This document shows, piece after piece, positions 24,826 to 31,842 of a DNA stretch of 35,365 nt. The position numbers and the translations under genes were made by a program. Position 1 is the first letter of the stretch, and the number at the start of each line of letters is the position of its first letter. Under the pieces are notes generated by a model. It was not told the origin of the DNA. It worked only from the letters and a program-made list of their open reading frames with translations, and searched no databases. The stretch is taken from contig JBGUMF010000104.1 in the NCBI GenBank assembly GCA_045116675.1, positions 1-35,365 of the forward strand. Direction: 5' to 3'. This DNA is from F23-D06 sp045116675. Lineage in GTDB: Bacteria; Bacteroidota; Bacteroidia; Bacteroidales; WCHB1-69.

Positions 24826-27108
24826 ATGGGCAACATTGTAGTGACCGGCATGGGGATTATTTCCGCTTTGGGAGCGGGCAAAGAGGCCACCCTACGCATG
24901 CTGATGGCCGGAGAGCGGGCCATCGCCCCCATCCGTCATCTGCAAACCCGGCACAAGGACCTGCCCGTGGGCGAGGTTCCCTACAGCGATGAAGAGCTGA
25001 GGACACTCATAGGCTTCCCCGAAGACCGCATCATCACCCGCACATCCCTGCTGGGGCGTGTAGCCCTGCGCGAAGCCCTGGATGATGCATGCCTGACCGA
25101 TGCCGCCGACCGGAAGCGCATCGCCTTCATCTCCGGCAATACCGTCGGCGGCATGGAGAAAAGCGAGCGCTACTACCATGACTTCCGCACCAGCGAAGAA
25201 CACAAGGAGTACATTGCCATGCACGACTGCGGGGCCTGCACCGACTTGATTGCCGAAGAGTATGCCGGCAAGTTCAGCCTCATCACCACCATCTCCACTG
25301 CCTGTTCCTCGGCGGCCAACGCCATCATCCTCGGCGCCGACCTTATCCGCTCGGGACAGGTGGACATGGCTGTGGTGGGCGGCACCGAGTGTCTCTCCGC
25401 CTTCCACCTCAACGGCTTCCACACGCTGATGATTCTGGACCCGCAACCCTGCCGGCCCTTCGACGCGGAACGTCACGGGCTGAACCTTGGCGAAGGAGCT
25501 GCCTACATCGTGATTGAAAGTGCAGAGAGTGCCTGCGAGCGCAACGTCAAGCCCCTGTGCGTGCTTTCCGGCTACGGCAACGCCTGCGACGCCTACCACC
25601 AGACCGCCACCTCCCCTAACGGCGAAGGTCCATTTCTGGCCATGCGTCAAGCGTTGGAACAGAGCGGCTTGCAACCGTCCGACATCGACTACATCAATGC
25701 GCATGGAACCGGCACCGGCAATAACGACGAATGTGAGGGCATCGCCATGATGCGCATCTTCGGCGACACAGTGCCCCCCGTCTCTTCCACAAAATCCTAC
25801 ACCGGGCACACCACCAGTGCCGCTGGCGGCGTGGAGAGCGTCATCTCCATTCTGGCACTGCAACATCAGTTCATTCCCGCCAACTTGGGCTTCCAACACG
25901 CCATCGGAAAGCACAACTTCCGCCCCGTGGACCATGTTATCCAACCTGTCGGATTGAGGCACGTGCTCACCAACTCGTTCGGATTCGGAGGAAACGACTC
26001 CTCCTGCATCTTCTCCATTCCTAAAAAAGCCGCCACTGGCATCCCGTTCCCCGAGACTTCGCCCTGCTACATACAGTCCGTGGCGCAAATCTCCATCCAG
26101 CAGCCTCTTTGCGACGACTGGTTCGACATGCCGGTACCGCACACACAGCCTTACAACGAATCCATTGATCCCGATTATAAAAACCATTTCCCTCCCATGG
26201 TGGCCCGCCGGCTCGGAAAACTGCTCAAACGGGCTATCGTCACCGCCAAACAGGCCTTAGGGGAGACAGTTCCTGAGGCAATCATCACCGGTACAGGATT
26301 AGGCTGTATTGAGAATACGGAAAAATTCCTTGTCTCCATGTTAGAAAATGACGAGGAATACCTGCAGCCCACCTACTTCATGCAATCGACTCACAACACC
26401 ATCAGCTCGCAGGTAGCACTCCAACTCCAATGCCATGGGTACAACTGCACCTACTCGCACCGGGGAACTTCGTTTGACAGCGGGCTATTAGACGCGCTCA
26501 CGCAGATACGGCACGGACGCATCCGCAACGCCCTCGTGGGCGGTCAGGAGGAGATGACCCCCGCCTATTTCGAGATGTTAGGCAAAATCGGATATTGGAG
26601 AAACGACGACATCTCACCCGATGCGCTCCGGGCATCCGACCGGCAAGGCTCGTTCTCGGGCAGCTGCTCGCTGAACATGCTGCTCACCAGCCAGCGGGAT
26701 GGCAACACCCTCTGCGCTATCCGCGACATGAGGATGCTATATCAGCCCTCCGATAACGAAATGCGGAATATCCTGGAAGAGATGCTCAACCATGCCGGCA
26801 TTACACTTTCCGACGTGGATGCTGTTGTCATGGGCATCAGCGGAGATAACGACAACGACCTTGTATATAAGGATTTCCACCAGAAGTTCTGTCCCAACAT
26901 CCCCATTGTCTGGTACAAGCATCTTTTCGGCGAGTCTTTCTGCGCATCCGCTTTCGGGCTGTATGCCGGAGCCGTCTGCCTGCATCGCGGACGCATCCCC
27001 GAGCATCTGCTCTACCATTCCGCCCTGGAAATTCAGAATCCACGTAATATTTTGGTCTTCAATCATTTTAAAAACAAAGACCAATCCTTAACACTCTTAT
27101 CAAAATGA
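24826..27108 (+). CDS. Ketosynthase-chain length factor fusion (KS3-CLF)
   Basis: A 760-residue protein with two thiolase-fold domains in tandem. The first (1-400) is a full ketosynthase with Cys160 (ISTACSSAANAI), His293 (INAHGTGTGNND) and His328 (YTGHTTSAAGG). The second (about 415-760) has KS-like sequence, but the nucleophile position is Gly547 (in SHRGTSFDSG), the first histidine region reads VVMGISGDND and the second reads LFGESFCASAFG, so all three catalytic residues are lost. That is the pattern of a chain-length factor, which in type II polyketide synthases pairs with a KS (ApeO/ApeC in aryl polyenes). Here the two are one polypeptide. The stop overlaps the start of the transporter gene (ATGA), indicating translational coupling. 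Confidence 0.86.
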   Translation: MGNIVVTGMGIISALGAGKEATLRMLMAGERAIAPIRHLQTRHKDLPVGEVPYSDEELRTLIGFPEDRIITRTSLLGRVALREALDDACLTDAADRKRIAFISGNTVGGMEKSERYYHDFRTSEEHKEYIAMHDCGACTDLIAEEYAGKFSLITTISTACSSAANAIILGADLIRSGQVDMAVVGGTECLSAFHLNGFHTLMILDPQPCRPFDAERHGLNLGEGAAYIVIESAESACERNVKPLCVLSGYGNACDAYHQTATSPNGEGPFLAMRQALEQSGLQPSDIDYINAHGTGTGNNDECEGIAMMRIFGDTVPPVSSTKSYTGHTTSAAGGVESVISILALQHQFIPANLGFQHAIGKHNFRPVDHVIQPVGLRHVLTNSFGFGGNDSSCIFSIPKKAATGIPFPETSPCYIQSVAQISIQQPLCDDWFDMPVPHTQPYNESIDPDYKNHFPPMVARRLGKLLKRAIVTAKQALGETVPEAIITGTGLGCIENTEKFLVSMLENDEEYLQPTYFMQSTHNTISSQVALQLQCHGYNCTYSHRGTSFDSGLLDALTQIRHGRIRNALVGGQEEMTPAYFEMLGKIGYWRNDDISPDALRASDRQGSFSGSCSLNMLLTSQRDGNTLCAIRDMRMLYQPSDNEMRNILEEMLNHAGITLSDVDAVVMGISGDNDNDLVYKDFHQKFCPNIPIVWYKHLFGESFCASAFGLYAGAVCLHRGRIPEHLLYHSALEIQNPRNILVFNHFKNKDQSLTLLSK

Positions 27109-27461
27109 CCATTCTACTTATCATATTAATTATAGTACAATCCGTCTTGCTGGTGGCCGCGCAATCATTCCTGAAAATCTCCGTAGAGCTGTTCGGGAGC
27201 TTTTCCTGGTCATGGGCCTACTTCAAGACGGTATTCACCACATGGCAATTCGCGGCATCGGGTCTTTGCGCCCTGTCGGCTATGCTCGTATGGATGTATG
27301 TGTTGAAGCACTACGAATTCAGCGTAGCCTACCCGTTATTGTCCATCAGCTACATCATCGGCCTGCTCTCCGCCCAGTTCGTCTTTCACGAGGCCGTGCC
27401 ACTCACCCGCTGGATTGGAGTCGTCATTATCATGATAGGGGTATTCTTCATCGTGAAGTAA
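27105..27461 (+). CDS. Small DMT-superfamily (EamA/SMR-like) membrane protein, possible flippase
   Basis: A 118-residue integral membrane protein with four predicted helices (about residues 2-20, 40-62, 70-90 and 98-117). The last two carry the EamA/SMR-like pattern YPLLSISYIIGLLSAQFVFHEAVPLTRWIGVVIIMIGV. Such half-size transporters work as dimers. Relatives include EmrE-type drug exporters and the ArnE/ArnF lipid-linked sugar flippase. It overlaps the KS-CLF gene by four bases, so it is probably made with it and may move the lipid-linked product across the inner membrane. A glutamate equivalent to EmrE Glu14 is not obvious in helix 1. Its substrate is inferred from context only. Confidence 0.78.
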   Translation: MTILLIILIIVQSVLLVAAQSFLKISVELFGSFSWSWAYFKTVFTTWQFAASGLCALSAMLVWMYVLKHYEFSVAYPLLSISYIIGLLSAQFVFHEAVPLTRWIGVVIIMIGVFFIVK

Positions 27462-27567
27462 AGTGGCTAAAGGAATATGCCGTAGTCCCATAGGATGCTG
27501 CCTTCGGCAACTGAGACATATTACAAAGCCGCACCCATAGAACACTCATAATGTCTCGTTTTTTCAC

Positions 27568-27575
27568 TATTTTTG
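27568..27575 (+). promoter_or_regulatory. -7 promoter box ahead of the LolA-like gene
   Basis: TATTTTTG followed by CAACC matches TAnnTTTG, 69 bases before the chosen LolA start at 27644. It lies downstream of an in-frame ATG at 27551, which supports the later start. It suggests the lolA-dehydratase-topB genes can be expressed separately from the KS genes. The preceding gap from 27462 holds only a short TGCC-TTC-GGCA hairpin. Confidence 0.6.
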
Positions 27576-27643
27576 CAACCTCGATTAAACTACGGGAACA
27601 AATCCCTTTCTTATCACGTCACTTTCTAAATTTCATCATTTCT

Positions 27644-28279
27644 ATGAAAAAAAACATCCTCCTCATATTCCTCACACTGCTGATAGCAAGCGTTTTGATG
27701 GCGCAGACGCCAACCGACACGGAAGTCACCGGCGAGAAAAAGGCCGCGCTCGTTGCCTCCATTGAGAAGGCACACAAACAACTCATATCTTTATCGGCCA
27801 ACTTCACCCAGGAGAAGACCTCTTCCCTTTTCACCGAAAAGGTGGTGCAAAAAGGCAAACTGATGTACAAGTCGCCGAAACAACTACGCTGGGAATACAC
27901 CTCACCAAAGCCCATGACCGTCATCTTCGCCAATGGGAAAGTAATGCTGAAAACGGACAAGGGCACCACCTCAAACCCCAACAAAATGCTCGGCGAGATG
28001 GGCAACATGATCATCAACACCATCAACGGAACGTTCCTGAAAGACAATCCCGACTTCAGCACACGCTATTACAAGGACAAATCCGGCAACATCACCGCCG
28101 TGCTCACGCCTGTCAACAAGAAAATCAAGACCTACTATAAAAACATCACCATCACCCTGAACGGCACCAGCCACCTGGCCGAGAAAGTGGTGCTGAACGA
28201 GGTCAACGGAGACGCCACCACCATTATTTTTTCCGACAAGAAAACAAACATCACCCTCTCAGATTCGCTCTTCAAATAA
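27644..28279 (+). CDS. LolA-like outer-membrane lipoprotein carrier family protein
   Basis: A 211-residue periplasmic protein. The signal peptide (MKKNILLIFLTLLIASVLMAQ) is cleaved near residue 21, followed by a LolA-type fold with SANFTQEKTSSLFTEKVVQKGKLMYKSPKQLRWEY, a typical LolA/LolB-family opening in which aromatic and basic residues line the lipid-binding cavity. LolA carries lipoproteins across the periplasm. A LolA-like gene is also a usual member of aryl polyene clusters, where it is thought to help carry the lipid-linked product to the outer membrane. The start at 27644 gives a proper signal peptide; the upstream ATG at 27551 would place 31 extra residues before it and precedes the promoter. 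The dehydratase follows after 8 bases. Confidence 0.87.
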   Translation: MKKNILLIFLTLLIASVLMAQTPTDTEVTGEKKAALVASIEKAHKQLISLSANFTQEKTSSLFTEKVVQKGKLMYKSPKQLRWEYTSPKPMTVIFANGKVMLKTDKGTTSNPNKMLGEMGNMIINTINGTFLKDNPDFSTRYYKDKSGNITAVLTPVNKKIKTYYKNITITLNGTSHLAEKVVLNEVNGDATTIIFSDKKTNITLSDSLFK

Positions 28280-28287
28280 CGACAATC

Positions 28288-28668
28288 ATGTTTCTTGATA
28301 CGCTGTTCCATATTGATTCAGAGCAAATTTCGGACAATCAGGCGGTTTTTACCGTCCGTTTGAATCCGTCACATCCCATCTATAGCGGCCATTTTCCTAG
28401 TGATCCCATCACGCCGGGCGTGTGCGTGGTGCAAATCGCCATCGACCTGTTCTCGCACCTGCGCCGGCAGGAATATATCCTGTCGCAGGCTAAGAATATC
28501 AAGTTCATCCAAATCATCCGTCCCCACGAATATGAGCAGGTGGAATACCGTCTGTCATGGGAACCGCTTGATGACGGCAACTATACGGTAAAGGTCGTTG
28601 TGGCGCACAATGAGACCATTTTTTCCAAAATGTCGGTTATCCTTACCGCCTTAACGGAGAACAAATAG
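28288..28668 (+). CDS. FabZ/ApeI-like 3-hydroxyacyl-ACP dehydratase
   Basis: A 126-residue hotdog-fold protein with the catalytic-histidine loop SGHFPSDPITPGV (His35). The second catalytic acid of FabZ (Glu in PGVLIIEAMAQ) is replaced by a glutamine/aspartate region (PGVCVVQIAID), as in pathway-specific ApeI-type enzymes. It should dehydrate beta-hydroxyacyl-ACP to the trans-enoyl form and so help build conjugated double bonds. It complements the ApeP-like protein at 21365, which lacks this histidine but has the glutamate; a mixed pair with one residue from each is possible. It sits 8 bases after the LolA-like gene and 12 bases before topoisomerase III. Confidence 0.85.
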   Translation: MFLDTLFHIDSEQISDNQAVFTVRLNPSHPIYSGHFPSDPITPGVCVVQIAIDLFSHLRRQEYILSQAKNIKFIQIIRPHEYEQVEYRLSWEPLDDGNYTVKVVVAHNETIFSKMSVILTALTENK

Positions 28669-28669
28669 C

Positions 28670-28676
28670 AGGAGGT
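28670..28676 (+). promoter_or_regulatory. Strong Shine-Dalgarno-like site before topB
   Basis: AGGAGGT lies four bases before the ATG at 28681, a near-perfect complement of the 16S rRNA 3' end. Bacteroidota genes mostly lack Shine-Dalgarno sites, and the other genes in this window do not show one this good, so it stands out, although the spacing is short. Confidence 0.5.
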
Positions 28677-28680
28677 CCGT

Positions 28681-30522
28681 ATGATTGTCTGTATTGCCGA
28701 AAAGCCCAGTGTTGCCAAGGACATCGCCCGTGTGATCGGGGCCACACAGTCGCATGACGGCTACATGGAGGGCAACGGCTACCAGGTGACGTGGACCTTC
28801 GGGCACCTGTGTACCCTCAAGGAGCCGCACGACTACACCCCGCTATGGAAACCCTGGACGCTGAGCCGCCTGCCCATGATTCCGCCCCGTTTCGGCATCA
28901 AGCTCATCGACAGTCCCACCATCGCCAAACAGTTCCACATCATCGAACAGCTGATGCAGAAGGCCGACCGCATCATCAACTGCGGGGATGCCGGCCAGGA
29001 GGGCGAGCTCATCCAACGCTGGGTGATGCAGAAAGCCCGCGCCACCTGCCCCGTCTCGCGCCTCTGGATCTCCTCCCTGACCGAAGAATCCATCCGCGAA
29101 GGCTTCTCCTCACTGAAAGACCAGTCCGAGTACCAGTCTCTGTACGAGGCCGGGTTGTCGCGCGCTATCGGGGATTGGCTTTTGGGCATGAACGCCACGC
29201 GTCTCTATACGCTCAAATATGGCCAGAACCGGCAAGTGCTCTCCATCGGGCGGGTGCAGACCCCAACGCTGGCCCTCATCGTCAACCGCTATTGGGAGAT
29301 CCACAACTTCCAGCCGCAGCCCTACTGGGTACTCACTACCGTTTACCGTGACACCACCTTCACCGCCGTAAAGGGCAAGTATCCGTCTGCCGAGCAAGGG
29401 CAGGCCGACCTGCAACGCATCCTCGGCCAGGAGTTCACCGTTACCGACATTACCACCAAGAAGGGCAAGGAGGCGCCTCCACGGCTTTATGACCTCACCT
29501 CACTACAGGTGGAATGCAACAAACGTTACGGTTTCTCCGCCGACCAAACGCTGCAACTCATCCAGGGACTCTATGAGAAGAAATACACCACCTATCCCCG
29601 TGTGGACACCACCTACCTCAGTGACGACATCTACCCCAAATGCCCAAAAATACTCCAAGGACTGACACCTTACGCCACCTTGACAGCCCCGCTATTAAGC
29701 AAAAAACTCCCAAAGAGCAAGAAAGTCTTCGACAGCAGCAAGGTCACCGACCATCACGCCATCATCCCCACAGGTGTGGCCCCGCAGTCGCTCAGTCCGG
29801 ACGAGCAGTGCGTATATGACGAAGTGTGCCGCCATTTCATCGCCGTATTCTACCCCGACTGCGTCTTTTCGCAAACCACCGTCATGGGAGATGTGAACAG
29901 CGTAGCCTTCAAGGCCGGAGGCAAGCAGATTCTGGAGCCGGGATGGCGTACCGTCATCAAGCCCGCCAAAAACGATGAAGAAGAGAAGAAAGACGATGAA
30001 AACAAAAACGAGGAACGCATCCTGCCCGCTTTCACAGTGGGCGAGCACGGACCACACCAGCCCCAGCTGACGGAGAAAAAAACCACACCACCGAAACCTT
30101 ATACCGAGGCTACATTGTTGCGTGCCATGGAGACCGCCGGCAAGAACATCGAGGACGAGTCGTTGCGCGAGGCCATGAAGGAGAACGGCATCGGGCGCCC
30201 CTCCACCCGCGCCGCCATCATCGAAACGCTATTCAAGCGGCGTTACATCCGCAAAGAGCGCAAAAGCCTTGAGCCAACCCCCACGGGTATCGAGCTTGTC
30301 GGTCTGATACACGAAGATCTTCTCAAGAGTGCTGAGCTCACTGGCATCTGGGAGAAGAAACTGCGCGAAATCGAACAGCACAAATACGATGCCGGACAGT
30401 TCATCAACGAGCTGAAACAGATGGTCACGGACATCGTGTGGCAGGTGATGAACGACAACAGCAACCGCCGCGTGGCCGTCACGCCGGAAGAGAAGACAAA
30501 AGGAAAGAAAAGAAAACTTTAG
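28681..30522 (+). CDS. topB: DNA topoisomerase III (type IA)
   Basis: A 613-residue type IA topoisomerase that passes single strands and unlinks DNA. It begins with the TOPRIM motif (CIAEKPSVAKDIA, then NCGDAGQEGELIQRW with the metal-binding DxD-like acidic residues). The active-site tyrosine is Tyr305 in TYPRVDT, where most homologues read YPRTD. Further conserved blocks are SIGRVQTPTL (about 196-205), SSKVTDHHAIIPTG and GIGRPSTRA (about 504-512). An acidic/lysine stretch (EEEKKDDENKNEE) at about residues 430-445 is a likely flexible insert. No C-terminal zinc fingers are seen. It lies 12 bases after the ApeI-like dehydratase and appears co-transcribed with the cluster; a role in it is not implied by its known function. 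Confidence 0.94.
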   Translation: MIVCIAEKPSVAKDIARVIGATQSHDGYMEGNGYQVTWTFGHLCTLKEPHDYTPLWKPWTLSRLPMIPPRFGIKLIDSPTIAKQFHIIEQLMQKADRIINCGDAGQEGELIQRWVMQKARATCPVSRLWISSLTEESIREGFSSLKDQSEYQSLYEAGLSRAIGDWLLGMNATRLYTLKYGQNRQVLSIGRVQTPTLALIVNRYWEIHNFQPQPYWVLTTVYRDTTFTAVKGKYPSAEQGQADLQRILGQEFTVTDITTKKGKEAPPRLYDLTSLQVECNKRYGFSADQTLQLIQGLYEKKYTTYPRVDTTYLSDDIYPKCPKILQGLTPYATLTAPLLSKKLPKSKKVFDSSKVTDHHAIIPTGVAPQSLSPDEQCVYDEVCRHFIAVFYPDCVFSQTTVMGDVNSVAFKAGGKQILEPGWRTVIKPAKNDEEEKKDDENKNEERILPAFTVGEHGPHQPQLTEKKTTPPKPYTEATLLRAMETAGKNIEDESLREAMKENGIGRPSTRAAIIETLFKRRYIRKERKSLEPTPTGIELVGLIHEDLLKSAELTGIWEKKLREIEQHKYDAGQFINELKQMVTDIVWQVMNDNSNRRVAVTPEEKTKGKKRKL

Positions 30523-30570
30523 ATTCGAATTGAGGCAATCAACCTCATTCCCCTATTTTGACAACCCAAA

Positions 30571-31761
30571 TCAGAAATCAGGATACAGCAAGTATTTCGC
30601 CCGTATCTCCTTGAACTCCTTCAATGGTTCCTGCCAGGAGGCGCGAATCTGCTCCGCACTCTTGCCCGCCACAATCTGTCTGCGCAACTGGTCAGTGCCA
30701 GCCAACTTGTCAAAAAAATTCGGGCTGGTGAAAAAATGCTCTTTATCGCCATAATATTGGTATGCGGTAAGAAGAAACTCCAAATTGAAACAGTTAGCAG
30801 AATCAAGATTCTCCGTGGCGAATTCCTTCAAATAAAAGCCGCGACACTCTTTCCCCTTATGCGGCGGATTTTCCGACACTCCAGGTATAGGCATCGGAGT
30901 GAACTGGAACGTGCCTGTCTGCAAACCGGGCGCACCGAATATCTGGAAGGGAAGGTCCGTACCTCTACCCACGCTGATATTGGTGCCCTCAAACAGACAG
31001 AGTGACGGATAGAGATAGATGGACTCCGCATTGGGGAGATTGGGCGACGGCGGCACCGGAAGATTATAGCGGATGCTGTGAGTGTAATTCCCCAATGCAA
31101 TAACCGTCAGATCACATTGGAATCCATTGGCCAGCCAGACCTCGCCGTTAATCATCCGAGCATACTCCCCTATTGTCATTCCATACACCACCGGCACGGG
31201 ATGCATACCCACGAAAGATCTGAAGCCGGGCTCCAGCACCGGACCATCCACAAAATAGCCATTGGGGTTCGGCCTGTCAAGCACAACCACCCTCACACCA
31301 TTCTCCGCAGCCGCTTCCATCACATAATGCAACGTGGAAATATATGTGTAGAATCTACATCCGACATCCTGCAAATCAAAGAGAATAACATCCACATCCT
31401 TTATCTGTTCCGGAAGCGGCTTTTTGTTCTTCCCATACAAAGAGATGATGGGGAGGCCCGTTTTAGGATCCGTGCCTGATGCGATGTGCGCCCCTGCCTC
31501 AGCCTTGCCCCGGAACCCGTGCTCCGGACAGAACAGTTTGACGACATTCACCTCGCGGGCCAGCAACGTATCCACCAGATGCACATTCCCAACCACAGAG
31601 GTCTGGTTACCGCATACAGCCACACGTTTTCCCTCCAGCAACGGCAGAAACTCCTCCATACGCTCTGCACCAGTGATAATCTGCCCGTTCACAAACAAAA
31701 CTCCAAGGCATAAAAACAGGATAAGAACTCCTTTTCTTACTACATTCAGGAAATTTTCCAT
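30571..31761 (-). CDS. DUF1343 family exo-beta-N-acetylmuramidase, NamZ-like
   Basis: A 396-residue exported protein. A signal peptide (GVLILFLCLGVLFVNGQ, residues 11-27) precedes the DUF1343 (GH171) fold. Characteristic blocks are CPEHGFRG (78-85, with Glu80 the candidate catalytic residue), FDLQDVGCRFYTYISTLHYVMEA, DRPNPNG, and SVGRGTDLPFQIFGAP. NamZ releases MurNAc from the non-reducing end of peptidoglycan fragments, a step of cell-wall recycling or scavenging. The ATG at 31761 is used because the in-frame TTG at 31767 gives no extra signal. The gene converges with topB (48 bases between stops) and lies downstream of the T9SS cargo gene behind its terminator, so it needs its own promoter, which I could not identify. 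Confidence 0.9.
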   Translation of the reverse strand: MENFLNVVRKGVLILFLCLGVLFVNGQIITGAERMEEFLPLLEGKRVAVCGNQTSVVGNVHLVDTLLAREVNVVKLFCPEHGFRGKAEAGAHIASGTDPKTGLPIISLYGKNKKPLPEQIKDVDVILFDLQDVGCRFYTYISTLHYVMEAAAENGVRVVVLDRPNPNGYFVDGPVLEPGFRSFVGMHPVPVVYGMTIGEYARMINGEVWLANGFQCDLTVIALGNYTHSIRYNLPVPPSPNLPNAESIYLYPSLCLFEGTNISVGRGTDLPFQIFGAPGLQTGTFQFTPMPIPGVSENPPHKGKECRGFYLKEFATENLDSANCFNLEFLLTAYQYYGDKEHFFTSPNFFDKLAGTDQLRRQIVAGKSAEQIRASWQEPLKEFKEIRAKYLLYPDF

Positions 31762-31796
31762 TTTCAATTTTTCATTATGAACATTCTTATAAAAAA

Positions 31797-31820
31797 ACTA
31801 CCCGATGTTACTCGGGTAGT
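31797..31820 (-). terminator. Intrinsic terminator of the T9SS type A cargo gene
   Basis: A perfect 9-base stem (ACTACCCGA with TCGGGTAGT, 6-base loop) is followed on the minus strand by seven T residues (positions 31797-31791). It lies 22 bases beyond the stop codon of the cargo gene at 31843 and is a textbook rho-independent terminator in that direction. Confidence 0.85.
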
Positions 31821-31842
31821 TCGCGATATGTTAAAAAGACGA

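Noticed and set aside
24892..26187. Long minus-strand open frame (431 codons) opposite the KS-CLF gene
   Set aside because: Its product is rich in Gly, Val, Ala and His with no recognisable motif, while the plus strand encodes an intact ketosynthase. It is an antisense frame kept open by codon bias.
27551..27643. Upstream ATG start for the LolA-like gene
   Set aside because: It lies before a good -7 promoter box and would put 31 residues in front of a clear signal peptide beginning at 27644.
17041..28668. Primary type II fatty acid synthesis operon
   Set aside because: There are three KS proteins, one with a dead CLF-like half, two ACPs, an ApeP-like dehydratase, an O-methyltransferase, a LolA-like carrier and no enoyl reductase, FabD or FabH. 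This suits a dedicated polyene pathway and not housekeeping fatty acid synthesis.
30530..30560. Possible bidirectional terminator between topB and the NamZ-like gene
   Set aside because: Only a 5-base stem (TGAGG/CCTCA) without a T-run is seen, too weak to call.
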